64,000 nt of DNA from Synaphobranchus kaupii (lineage: Eukaryota; Chordata; Actinopteri; Anguilliformes; Synaphobranchidae). Shown in pieces: positions 24,318 through 34,570 of this stretch. The stretch lies in the NCBI GenBank assembly GCA_029718625.1, contig CM056379.1, forward strand, positions 64,631,626 through 64,695,625. The letters are read 5' to 3'. Numbering within the stretch: position 1 is the first letter of the stretch; each line of letters opens with the position of its first letter. A program made the position numbers and the translations under genes. Below the pieces are notes generated by a model. The model did not search any database, was not told where the DNA came from, and worked only from the letters and a program-made list of their open reading frames with translations.

Positions 24318-24676
24318 ATGATGGATGACTATAATGATTACGAAGACGAAGAATTCGATTTTGACTTTGACGTTACTGGCTACAGATTTGAGCCAGAATA
24401 CACGGACACGGAACTACAAGAGATGGATGATAAGAGAGCAAGAGAAGAGAGAGAGGCTGAAGTTGCGCAGGTAATGTTATCCGAAGTCGCTGCCGAGGCT
24501 AGACCAAGAATTTCGGGGAACTTTTGGTGTTCTTGCAAGAGGTGCAGCAGATGCCCAGAGAGGAGGAAAGTTTGTGTTGTAGGGAGTGGGATCTGTTGCT
24601 ACCGAATGCCATTGAAAACCTGGATGTATCCGTGGATGACACTGGATCATCTCCATTGATTACCATTACACTATGA
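24318..24676 (+). pseudogene. P2X7-type cysteine-rich 'ballast' domain ORF (one frameshift)
   Basis: The chosen start is ATG 24318, just before an acidic leader (DDYNDYEDEEFDFDFD). Next come GYRFEPEYTDTELQEMDD, a charged helix rich in E, R and K, then FWCSCKRC, and, after a one-base frame change near 24550, QMPREEESLCCREWDLLLPN. The pattern WCxCxxC..MPxExESxCCxE is the zinc-binding cysteine cluster of the intracellular C-terminal ('ballast') domain of the P2X7 receptor, which also occurs alone in many fish and invertebrate proteins. No channel segment is present. The ORF reads inward from the left terminal repeat. The frameshift makes it a probable pseudogene unless it is a sequencing error. 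The DNA-level role in a transposon is unknown. Confidence 0.75.
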
Positions 24677-24915
24677 CTGCCAACAGATATGTGATAGATG
24701 AGAACTTTGGACAGGACACCATGCGTCAAGCATTTGTAAATAAAACATTATAGAATTGTAAAAAGTTATAGTTGATGAACGTTTCCGACAGCTTTGTTAC
24801 AAGAAAACAACTTATGTCAAGCTCGGATTTTGTTTGTTGGTATTGAGTGCTGGGTCAGAGGACGCGCTCAAAAAAAATAAAAATGTTAGTAACGTTATAG
24901 CTAAATATAACTTAC

Positions 24916-25210
24916 CTCCGCTCCGGTGCTTGATAGTGCTGCAGGTCCGACACGAGGAACAGCTGTGTTCTTTAGAAACCAGTGTTTTGCTTCTGATTTG
25001 CGGTTACAGAAATCAGTAGCGTCGAAATGCGCTCCACAAACTCGCGAGTCTGCCAAACGGAGTTGATTCTGGAGTGTTTATGTCGATCCGTAAGACAACC
25101 AGCCAAAGTCTCAATCTTTCTGGGTCAGAGAACGGGAGCCTGTGAAAACTGGTATTTGAGCGTCCAGACATTTTATTCCCACAACCGGGGACTGCACATT
25201 CGCGCACCAT
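24916..25210 (-). pseudogene. THAP-domain first exon of a Kolobok-like protein (one frameshift)
   Basis: THAP domains are C2CH zinc fingers that bind DNA and are found in P-element and Kolobok transposases and host relatives. From ATG 25210 the frame reads MVRECAVPGCGNKMSGRSNT and SFHRLPFSDPERLRLW, giving the first two cysteines, the conserved proline and the tryptophan. A one- or two-base indel near 25075 moves the domain to another frame, where RVCGAHFDATDFC supplies the C-x2-H pair and FLKNTAVPRV the AVPTIF-like box. The exon ends GAG at 24916 followed by GTAAGT, a perfect splice donor. No following exon or catalytic domain can be found in the element. It reads inward from the right terminal repeat, convergent with the ballast ORF. 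Confidence 0.8.
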
Positions 25211-25715
25211 TGCTGTGATGAATTATTACAAATGATGATAACAAAAACTGCGTTACAGATATTTCTGCTGTAGGCTACTAGCTAGTAAACTCCAACGGGA
25301 GGTCAGGATTTGTGATCAACTGCTTTTCAAGCGCCCCCCCCCCCCCCCCCTCTCTACAACGTAGCTAGACTGCGGAAGTTTACAGTGCGAGGTAGTGCGG
25401 TCGGAGAAATAGTTCTGTTTCAAATGGAACTGTTGTTTCAACGTTCGGTTTGCGTTTGCGATAGCCTACATTTCACAGGAGAGCATACTGAGACCGTAAG
25501 AATACACACTGAGCTATAAAAGCACATTTATCGTTGTTTTTCCATAACATTTCTGATTGCCCCGTTCACTTCCATTGTAGCCCAGTGAGAGCCTACAGGA
25601 AATCTGTACCGAACTCAATACTGGACCGATCAGCGAAAAAATGGACTTCATGGGTCAGGTTCATGGAAGACGGACCGCAAATAGGGTCCAAGGTCCAAAA
25701 TAGCGAACTTACCCT

Positions 25716-25773
25716 TTAATACAGGAGTTATTAAGTGCCTTGGTATAGGAAGGAGGGTGGGCCAGAAGGACAT
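25716..25773 (+). repeat. Remainder of the interrupted 71-bp unit
   Basis: TTAATACAGGAGTTATTAAG onward to CCAGAAGGACATG completes the unit broken at 23850. It fixes the insertion point of the TTAA element exactly. Confidence 0.95.
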
Positions 25774-26029
25774 GTGAGGAGTGATATGGGCTGGGAGATG
25801 GGGAGCGACCAAATAAAGTACAAACGCTGCATAGCAGCTTATTACGCTTTACAAAATATTCAATAATCATTAATATGATTTATAGCCCAGCCCTTCCTGT
25901 GCTAATACTGTAGTTAACCTGTTTGTCTTATGATGAAACCAATGACAACTAAATAGCTAGCTTAAAATTCTATAATTAAATCCAAAAAGACGGTAAAACT
26001 GTTCAGATTCAACCTGAGTTAAATTAATA

Positions 26030-27572
26030 GCTTTTAGTTCCATATTTCAAATGTAGTGGAAACATTACACATTCAATTCCAAATCAAAGCATTAACAAAT
26101 TTTATCAAGTCTGCGTTATTCTTTTACAGGAAGCAAAGAAATATTAATCTGTTCAAAAAAATAGCAGTGTCGACATTTTTCTCTTCAAACTCAAACACTT
26201 ACTGTATAAACTGAAGAAATTTTTCAAGATTTAACTTCACTTTAAATTACTGAACTAATATTTAGTTGCATAACCATTGTTTTTGATAACTGCTGCGCAT
26301 CTGCGTTGCATCGAGTCAACCAACTTCTGGCACCTAGAAACAGGTATTTCAGCCCAGGATGAACAAACTACATTCCACAGTTCCTGTGAATTTTTGGGTT
26401 TTGCTTCAGAAACTGCATTTTTAATGTCACCCCACAAGTTTTCAATGGGGTTGAGGTCGGGGGATTGAGCTGGCCACTCCATTACCTCAATCCTTTTTGT
26501 CTGGAACCAAGATGTTGCTCGCTTACTCGTGTGTTTGGGGTCGTTGTCTTGTTGAAACACCCATTTCAGGGGCATTTCCTTTCGGCATACGGCAACATAA
26601 TCTCTTCAAGTATTTTGATGTATTCAAACTGATCCATGATCCCTGGTATACGATAAATAGGCCCAACACCGTAGTATGAAAAACATTCCCATACCATGAT
26701 TTTTGCCCCACCATGCTTCACTGTCTTCACAGTGTACTGTGGCTTGAATTCAGGACCTGGGGGTCGTCTGACGTACTGTCGACGACCACTAGACCCGAAA
26801 AGAACAATTTTACTCTCATCAGTCCACAGAATGTTACGCCATTTCTCTTTGGGCCAATCGATGTGTTCCTTGGCAAATTTTAACCGATTCTGCACATGCC
26901 GTTTTTTCAACAATGGTTCTTTACGGGGGCTTCTTGCTGATAGCTTAGCTTCGATCAAACGTCTTCTGACTGTAACAGCACTTACAGGTAATTTTACATC
27001 ATCTTTGATCTTTCTGGAGGTGATGATTGGCTGAATCTTTGCCATTCTGAGTATTCTTCGATCCGTTTTAACAGTAGTTGCTCGTTTTGTTCCGCGTGTT
27101 TCGGGTTTTTGTTGCCATTTTAAAGCATTTGAGATCATTTTAGCTGAGCATCCTATAATTTGCTGCACTTCTTTATACGTTTTCCCCTCTCCAATCAACT
27201 TTTTAATCAAATTATGTTGTTCCTCCGAACAATGTTTGGAATGGCCCATTTTACTTAGCAATATATTTTATAACAATGTGTGAAACATTTGCTTCCTTAA
27301 TAAAGGACAATTAATGACACCTGTTTTTTCACAGAATGAATGAATTCTCTAATTAAACTCCACAATGCTATTATTTTGAACACGCCCCTTTCAATGAATG
27401 AGTCAATTACTCAGAACAAGCAGCGTGCATGTCATGACAGTTGGGTCTGTTGTTTTTCTATTACACTACTACATCTACAAGTAAATTATTTGCCATGCAG
27501 AAATATCACTACTACTAATAACTGGTTCATCAGGTTACTGATGTTGTACTGCTGTTTTTTTGAACACAACTG
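26030..27572 (-). mobile_element. Tc1/mariner element, copy A, truncated at one end
   Basis: The 5' end of the element, at the high-coordinate side, has the terminal repeat complementary to TTTTTTTGAACACAACTG and a TA at 27573-27574. The other end stops inside the 3' untranslated region at about 26030 (AATAGCTTTTAGTTCC) and lacks its terminal inverted repeat. The transposase pseudogene occupies 26255-27249. Confidence 0.9.
26255..27249 (-). pseudogene. Tc1-family DD34E transposase, copy A (one frameshift)
   Basis: The cut-and-paste transposase binds element ends with two N-terminal helix-turn-helix regions and cleaves with a DDE triad. Reading from MGHSKHC at 27249, the N-terminal half is open to about 26566, including a first catalytic Asp in LWTDESK (about 26815). 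A one-base deletion beside GCCGAAAGG (about 26580-26590) shifts the frame; the rest is open from 26575 to 26255 and holds the second Asp in [10 protein letters not shown] and the Glu in NPIENLW. About 330 codons in total, normal for Tc1. All catalytic residues survive; only the frameshift disables it. It is intronless, as in other Tc1 elements. Confidence 0.9.
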
Positions 27573-27574
27573 TA

Positions 27575-28550
27575 TTAACTTGAAAATTAAAATGCAAAGT
27601 GGGCTTTTGCATTTTCATTTGAATTATGTCATGGTTTTAGCGCATATTGAATGTCAACGAAATGCAATCACCGATCTGTTGGACCAGCAGACCTCCGAGT
27701 ATCAGAGCTTGTTTTTGCACATAAAATGGAAAGTACTGATTTATTGGTATTCAGACATGAAATATGTAGCCTACAGTAAATGATGAAAAATAGTAATAGC
27801 CTAAAAAACATATGAATTGCTTCGGTAAAAGACAACAAATGCACGTAAACAGATCGAAATTACCGTTATTTCTCAGTTATAGCCTGAGTGATGGGAAATA
27901 ACAAAAAAATAGTTGACTACAATCGCTGCACATGTTTTGAACTGCAACAGCTCAAACATAAACACGCAAGCTGCCTTGTGTTCAAAACGTTTTTCCTCAC
28001 TCTTGTAGGCTACTGAGAAATAATAATGGAATTTCAATCTTTTTATGTGCATTTGCCGTCTTTTACCGAAGCAATTAATATGTTTTAGGCAATTAGTATT
28101 TAGTATGATTTAGCTGACATATTTTTAACATCTGTCCTCGATCCGTGTACTTTTTGGTCAATCGTTTTCCGTTTCAGAAATTAAAAAAAGAAGAAACAAA
28201 TGGTTATTCGAAATTGAAAAACGAGAATCAAATGGTTATTGGTTTTGCTGACTGATTTTAAACATACAATTGCAGAAGTTGAAATTGGTCTCGATTTCCA
28301 AAGTTTATGGCGCCAAGTTCCAATTTCCGTTTTCTCAAGGGAAAAGGGTCCAGCACACAGAACTGTGGTCCCGGGCTACAGAGCATAGCCAGCGATTTCC
28401 TGGGAGATGCGTCTTTTGCATTGACATGTATATTATTATTGTTATTATGTAGCTAATTAGCTAGCTAGCTAATATAAGGCATCAGTTAAGTTAAACATCC
28501 TTTGAAACTGACTCACTAACATAACCGATTTATTTTTATTATTAAACAAT
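27575..28550. other. Non-coding spacer with a shared repeat segment
   Basis: 27600-27680 (TTTGCATTTTCATTTGAATT, then GCGCATATTGAATGTC) matches the complement of 43165-43255, so it is a fragment of an unnamed interspersed repeat. A TAGC-rich tract lies near 28450. No gene was recognised in the remainder. Confidence 0.45.
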
Positions 28551-28800
28551 GGTATACAGGTATGGAGCAATTGATTTCACATAACACACACAGTTTGGCT
28601 GCTTGCTCCGCGACGCTGGGCCTGTAGTGTCGTAAATGAATGCCAACTGCTGCAACATCCCGTACTGTCACTCATCTGACAAAACAGTTTTTTGTAACGT
28701 AGACACTTAATAGCTCGCTCCACAATGAATATGTGATGACAAATATGTTGAAGATGAGTGGCAAGGCAGTTAATTTATTATGTTTCAAACTATGTCCACA
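28551..28800 (+). repeat. Unnamed interspersed repeat, copy 1
   Basis: The stretch ACAGGTATGGAGCAATTGAT, TTTGGCTGCTTGCTCCG, ATAGCTCGCTCCA, AATATGTGATGACAAA and TCAATTTATTATG-like sequence recurs in the same order at 62441-62700. The two copies differ by small indels. No ORF is conserved between them. Confidence 0.75.
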
Positions 28801-29104
28801 AAACAATGATGCGATGCAATGTTTGCTGCCATGTCTGTCACCTTCCAAACTTGGGGAAAACACTTTGCATTCAATAAGCGATTTCATTCAACTTTGAATC
28901 AAAGTTAAGGACAAGTGTTGATTAAATGCAGGCCAATGACTGGGTCACGTAGCTGAGTGGTAGGGAACATTATGCATCTGCATACTATTTCCTGTAGAGA
29001 TCAAGCCCTCCTTTATAGTGTTTTCTGGAGAACATAGACTTGCGGCAGGGTACATAGACAGATGAAGCCCTGTGTACAGCTTTATCACTCTGGCTGTACA
29101 ACCC

Positions 29105-29660
29105 ATATGACCTGCCTGCTCTGAGCGTGACCTGGCTGCCGCTCTGACCGTGATCTGCCTGCCGCTCTGAGCGTGACCTGGCTACCGCTCTGACCGTAAT
29201 CTGCCTGCCGCTCTGACCGTGACCTGCCTGCCGCTCTGACCGTGACCTGCCTGCCGCTCTGACCGTGACCTGGCTGCCGCTCTGACCGTGACCTGCCTGC
29301 CGCTCTGACCGTGACCTGCCTGCCACTCTGACCGTGACCTGCCTGCCGCTCTGACTGTGACCTGCCTGCCGCTCTGACCGTGACCTGCCTGCCACTCTGA
29401 CCGTGACCTGCCTGCCGCTCTGACCATGACCTGCCTGCCGTTCTGACCGTGACCTGGCTGCCTTTCTGACCGTAATCTGCCTGCCGTTCTGACCGTGACC
29501 TAGCTGCCTTTCTGACCGTGATCTGCCTGCCTCTCTGAGTGTGATCTACCTGCCGCTGAGTGTGATCTGCCTGCCACTCTGAGGATGACCTGGCTGCCGC
29601 TCTGAGCATGACCTGCTTACCACTCTGACTGTGACCTGCCTGCTGCTCTGAGCATGGACC
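29105..29660 (-). repeat. 23-bp minisatellite (about 24 copies)
   Basis: The minus-strand unit is CAGAGCGGCAGGCAGGTCAC plus GGT (23 bp). Because 23 is not a multiple of three and no stop occurs in any frame of the unit, all three minus frames stay open and each shows a 23-residue peptide repeat after three DNA units. The long open frame 29085-29816 is produced by this. Confidence 0.95.
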
Positions 29661-30004
29661 TGGACCAGTGCTGCATAGCATAACTGCTATCTGCTGTGTG
29701 CTGCTCGATGTTGTAAACAAATGCACAAGTAGCCTAGCAGCTGAGAAGACTTGGAGAACAGAGAGTGCAGCTACAGACACAAGCAGACAGACAGAAAGAT
29801 GAGTCAACACATCCATACAAATGACACAATTGGAGTAGTCATGACATGATTGGTCACAAATGTTTTCTCATCCATCATCGCTAACAGGTGTGTGGATTCC
29901 GGTTGCTTTGTGTCACAGAATGCCCAGTCTTTGTATCTGGCATCCTCTCTCTTATACAAATCTCACTCCAGCACCTCAATGATCCTCCAAGAAAAATTCA
30001 GCTG

Positions 30005-30235
30005 GAGTAAAGCCAGTGGTCTCACTGACTGCAGAATTCAGTGCGAAACGCAAATGTGGCAAAAAAACGATCCCAGCTCTTATGCTTCTCTCCAACGTAA
30101 GCTATCACGACCTTAAGAGAGCGGTAAACTCTCTCAGACAAGTTGGTTTGGGGATGATAAGCTGCGGTCAGTTTATGAACAACCCCCCAGCTATCACACA
30201 GATCTTTAGAAATCTCTGTCTTTTCCGATCCAACA
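30005..30235 (-). pseudogene. Ty3/gypsy-type integrase fragment (decayed)
   Basis: On the minus strand, 30215-30075 reads LCDSWGVVHKLTAAYHPQTN and then SERV, followed by a KHKSWDRF segment: the end of the integrase catalytic core, where AYHPQTNxxxER precedes the C-terminal region. Integrase inserts retrotransposon DNA into the genome. Beyond about 30050 the motif moves into another frame and then ends. Neither reverse transcriptase nor LTR is next to it, so it is a relic. The right-arm copy (35085-35245, plus strand) lacks the sequence beyond about the KSW position. Confidence 0.65.
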
Positions 30236-30340
30236 AGCGCTTACTATGCTCCTCTTGCCTACAGCCTACTTGAGCTTGAACTCCTTTGTGCAGTTGCCTA
30301 GTGATCATGCCGCCGGCGCCATAATTTTGCTCAACTGAGA

Positions 30341-32310
30341 CATTCGTTGCTCCTGCAGCCAAAGTATTAGTGGAAATCACGAACTCTGTGTTATAACTTT
30401 ATTGGTAGACGATTTGTAACGATTTCTGCCAAATACGGAGTTTCTAAGTTTCACTATTTTCCCGTAGCAAGTCCATTTAACAAGCAACCCCCGACCCAGT
30501 CTATACCTACCCATGCGTGACATAGTGGACAATAGCGTCTATGTTGGAGTTCATAAATATATTTATTCATCATATAAAATTTGAATCCTGTCATAGCAAC
30601 AAGATAAACCCAACAATAGCCTGATCGTATGCCAGAAAAGCCGTGAAAAGCCCTGCTCACTCAAATGCAAAATAAACTGTGAAAGTACTGTCTCATTCTA
30701 CCATGTATTCTACTAGAAATATATGCTACTAAATATGAAATAAATATACAATCCTACCATTGGTTTTGCACATCGCGATGTTCCTTTCAAAATTCAGTGG
30801 TCATTTATTGTCTAGTACAATCGGTTTGAGAAATATACAACACTTTATACCGCTATTACACCATCTGAAACGTCAACGCGTAATACCCCCATTCCCTGTA
30901 AGCCTGTCTCATTCATTACAGTTCATTCTGGTCTCCAATAGAGTACATTATAACCTTAGCAACGGTATATGCCACATCTTTGTGGGTGCTTTGAACAATT
31001 TACTGCAGCCCAGCGCAACGGCAGTTTTCATTTTAACGGTCTAGTATTACGCAAGCTCTGTAGAAAACGCATTAGGGAGGAGTTTTTCACTTTTCCGATA
31101 TGTATGTATTTTTGCGTCTAAAATGCCGTTGGTCTCGCTGGCTACATATGTACGTTCGTGTTTCCACTCAAGCACTGTCTTTCCAATATGTTTGATAGCC
31201 CTATTGTTATTTTCGCATTTTAAGTGCATTTCACATACTGTAGTGCAATCGTTAAATGTATTTTTGATATAGGCTACCGATGTTCATTGAAGATGGCAGC
31301 ATTTGGCAGCATTTCGCAGATGGTGGAATACTATTTTATGTTCATGTTATCGCACATAATATAGGCTATGGTGTATATACTTGTCTTTTAGGGCATGACA
31401 AATGCTCATTCCAATTTACTGTGCGCTGATATGTGGTAGATTCAGGTAGAAATTTCCTTGGAGTCGTTATGAATAGGAAAATTAAAAAATTAAAAAAACT
31501 ACAGAAAAATGCAATCCCAGGACAAAAGTATACATACTGTAGAGTACAGGGACAAGTGATGTTTTATTGAGGTACAAGAGTGAACGATTAGGCAACATAT
31601 TTAGGTGTATGTAACACTGTGATATCAATGTTTTTATCTTAAGCCATCAGAAGGAGCAAATGTATATGCATTGTAATGGACAAAACTAATTTTATGACAT
31701 GTTTTGCAGAGGGTTTTTGGACCCATAGATATCTACCCCCCTATACTGATGAAAATATTGTAATTCCCACTTGAAAATTATGCAAAAGTGAGTTTTATGA
31801 GCCAAAACTGTTGATTTGTAGTTAAATATATCATTATTTCTTTTTATTTAGAGCAGTGTACAATTTAGCCACTTGGACAGATTTGGAGACACTAATGGAC
31901 AACAGGGTACACTGCTATATTTTGCATCATAGACCTTTAGTAGTTCTGCTTATCATCCTCGGGTTTTGCAAAACTTGTGAACATGGAGTTTATGATCCAG
32001 GAAATGTATATATATTGCCGATTTCACTTATGTAGCTCTCAGCAAACTAAAGAAAAACATATTTATTTTTTTTCACAAATTATTATTATTATTATTTTTT
32101 AATTTCAAAGTTTTTTTTGCATTTGTGGCACTTTATTTTGACTTAAATTATGAAAATAAACAAATCTAAGTTTGTATTGTAAATGGTACACCTGTCTTGT
32201 TTCATTTAAGCCATTTACCAAGTTTATTTGATGCTCACACCTGGAGTTATAAAGTCTTAAACAGAGCACCCCCTAAATAGGTTAAATTTGCCATCTGCGC
32301 CAAGGGATGA
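30341..32310 (+). repeat. Repeat X, copy 2 (continuous)
   Basis: The continuous version of the family, about 1.97 kb, runs from GTTGCTCCTGCAGCCAAA to CACCCCCTAAATAGG. Its middle, 30840-31450, is absent from copy 1 and present in copy 3 in reverse. No open frame in it is shared between copies, and I found no terminal inverted repeat, so the class is unknown. Confidence 0.8.
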
Positions 32311-32734
32311 AGCCTTCATATGTGTATTTTGGGCTTCAAACTGAATTTTTGCACTCCAAGTAGCCTATACAAAAAATAAAAACACCAGGTGGACTACAAG
32401 TATGACATGAGTTTATAAATGAGATGACGTTTCCATGTTTCAACGTTAATGTCATGAATCTTATTAGATAAACTCATGTCACAATCTACGTATTTAATCA
32501 GCAACGCCTTTGAACCTACATAGCCATTTGATAAGATCAATTCCTTGGGGCTGTGCTTTGATCTTTATAACATTTATTGGCCATTACGTCAGGTCCTTCA
32601 TGACGCCATGAAGGACCTGTGCCCAATAGGACAGAGCCCAGTAATAATTTGAACTCCACCCATTTAATCCCCACATTGGAATAGATGGATATAGATAGAG
32701 ATTGCAATGAAATTGAAATCTCATACTGTTTGCT
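32311..32734. other. Spacer of the large inverted repeat
   Basis: Unique sequence of about 425 bp. It contains a short palindrome, CAGGTCCTTCATGACGCCATGAAGGACCTG (complementary 11-12-bp arms) at about 32590-32620. No gene was seen. Confidence 0.6.
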
Positions 32735-32954
32735 GGCAAATTTGGTCAATTCTCACCTATTTAGGGGTGCTCTGTTTCAGGCTTTATAACTCCAGATGTG
32801 AGCACCACAGAAACTTAAATAATAATAGAAAGGTAAATGGCTTAAATGAAACAAGACAGGTGTAACATTTATAATACAAACTTAGATTTGTTTATTTTCA
32901 TAATTTAAGTCAAAATAAAGTTCCACAAATGCAAAGAAACTCTGGAAAAATGCA

Positions 32955-33270
32955 CCTGAAAATAAGACAGAGTCTTTTGATATCCTTTTATACCCAGTCA
33001 TCATAGCATCACCTGTTTACCTGTAGAATGTTCCAAGCAGGTGTTTTTTGAACTTCCCAGTCTTTTTTTTTTTGCCCCTGTCCCAACTTTTTTGGAACGT
33101 GTTGCGGACATCAAATTCGGAATTAGCGTATATTTACAAAAATCAATAAAGTTTATAAGGTAAAACATTAAATATCTTTTCTTTGTACTGTTTTCAATTA
33201 AATATATGCAAAAGAGAATTTACAAATCACTGCTTTCTGCTTTTACGTGCATTTTACATACTGTCCCTTT
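32955..33270. mobile_element. Common teleost DNA-transposon/MITE insertion in the right arm
   Basis: This contains CCTGTCCCAACTTTTTTGGA, AAACATTAAATATCTTTTCT, TTTACAAATCA and TTTTTGGAATTGGGGTTCGT, a string I recognise as a very common fish repeat. It is absent at the matching place in the left arm (about 31760) and in repeat X copy 1, so it inserted after the arms formed or in only one of them. The superfamily was not resolved. Confidence 0.6.
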
Positions 33271-33914
33271 TTTGGAATTGGGGTTCGTACTATATTTTCA
33301 TCAGTATAGGGGGGTAGATATCTATGGGTCCAAAACCCTATCCAAAACATGTCATAAAATGAATAAAATTAGTTTTGTCCATTATAAAGCATATTTTTGC
33401 CCCTTCTGATGGTTTAAGATAAAAACATTGATATCACAGTGTTACATACACCTAAATATGTAGCCTAATCATTCACTCTTGTACCTCAATAAAACATCAG
33501 TCTTACCTGTACTCTACAGTATGTATACTTTTGTCCCGGGATTGCATTTTTCTGTAGTTTTTTTTTAATGTTCCCATTCATAATGACTACAAAGAAAATT
33601 TTACATTAATCTACCACATATCAGCGCACAGTAAATTGGAATTAGCAGTTTACGCCATAGCCTATATTACATACGATAACATGAAAATAAAATAGTATTT
33701 CACCGTCTGCAAAATGCTGCCAAATGTTCTATTTTCTATAAAAATCGGTAGCCTACATCAAACATAAAATGAACAATTGTATGTGAAATTCACCCAAATG
33801 ACGAAAATAACAATAGGCCTATCAATCATATTGGAAAGACAGTGCTCGAGTGGAAGAACTAATGTACATATGTAGCCAGCGAGACCAACTGTATTTTAGA
33901 CGCAAAACTACTTA

Positions 33915-34570
33915 CATATCGGAAAAGGGAAACTCCCCTCCGTAATGCGTATTCTACAGAGCTTGCGTAATACGAGACAATTAAAACGAAAACTGCCGTT
34001 ACGCTGGGCTGTAGTAAATTGTTCAAAGCACCGAAAAAGACGTGGCATATACTGTTGCTTAGGTTATAATGTACTCTATTGGATAAAAAAGCCGACAATT
34101 AAACCAGAATGAACTGTAATGAATGAGACAGGCTTACAGGGCATGGGGGTATTACACATCGACGTTTCAGATAGTGTAATAGCGGTATAAAGAGTTGTAT
34201 ATTTCTCAAAATGATTGTACCAGACAATAAATGACCTTCCCTTACATTTCGGGAAGGGAAAACTCCCGTCTGGGAATGCGTTTTCTGTAGAGCTTGCGTA
34301 ATACTAGACCGTTAAACAAAAACCGCCATTATGTTGGGCTGTAATTAATTGTTCAAAACATCCTATAAGACATTGCATATACCGTTGCTAAGGTTATAAT
34401 GTACTCTATTAGATAAAAGAACTGACAATTAAACCAGAATGAACTGTAATGAATGAGACAGGCTTGCAGGGCATGGGGGGTATTGCGAGTCGACGTTTCA
34501 GATAGTGTAATAGTGGTATAAAGTGTTGCATGAACGGATTGTACCAGACAATAAATTACCAGTGAATTTT
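33915..34570 (-). repeat. ~325-bp tandem duplication in the right arm
   Basis: Two adjacent copies share CTCCCxTCxGxxAATGCGTxTTCT, TTATAATGTACTCTATT, GAATGAACTGTAATGAATGA and ACCAGACAATAAAT. ACCAGACAATAAAT lies near 34220 and 34543. The left arm has a single copy of this segment (30810-31110). Confidence 0.8.

Larger units (their letters stand above)
23854..25715. mobile_element. TTAA-flanked Kolobok-like transposon with THAP exon and ballast ORF
   Basis: The element begins AGGGTAAGTTCGCTATTTTG and ends with the exact complement. The first ~170 bp of both ends are essentially identical and weaker homology extends to about 260 bp. It is flanked by TTAA on both sides (23850-23853 and 25716-25719), and removing it with one TTAA restores the 71-bp minisatellite unit. 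TTAA duplication, AGGG termini and a THAP domain together fit the Kolobok superfamily. Total length is 1862 bp, too short for a full transposase, so the copy is non-autonomous. A poly-C run lies at about 25334-25350. Confidence 0.85.
29005..32310 (+). repeat. Left arm of a ~6.8-kb imperfect inverted repeat
   Basis: The arm contains, in order, an outer unique edge (CTGGAGAACATAGACTTGCG), a 23-bp minisatellite (29105-29660), a gypsy integrase scrap (about 29770-30230) and repeat X copy 2 (30341-32310). The right arm (32735-35800) holds the same modules in reverse order and on the opposite strand. A ~425-bp spacer separates the arms. Arm differences are listed in the findings. Confidence 0.85.

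Noticed and set aside
27340..27783. 147-codon plus-strand frame beside Tc1 copy A
   Set aside because: Its first half is antisense to the Tc1 untranslated region and recurs antisense to copy B (36525-36749); the rest is an interspersed repeat.
28925..29005. tRNA-like head with TAGCTGAGTGG and GAGATCAAGCC
   Set aside because: A-box match is fair but the B box is weak and no cloverleaf or SINE tail follows.
29085..29816. Minus-strand open frame of about 243 codons, rich in R, S, Q and G
   Set aside because: It is generated by the 23-bp minisatellite, whose unit has no stop in three frames; parallel frames are equally open and there is no motif.
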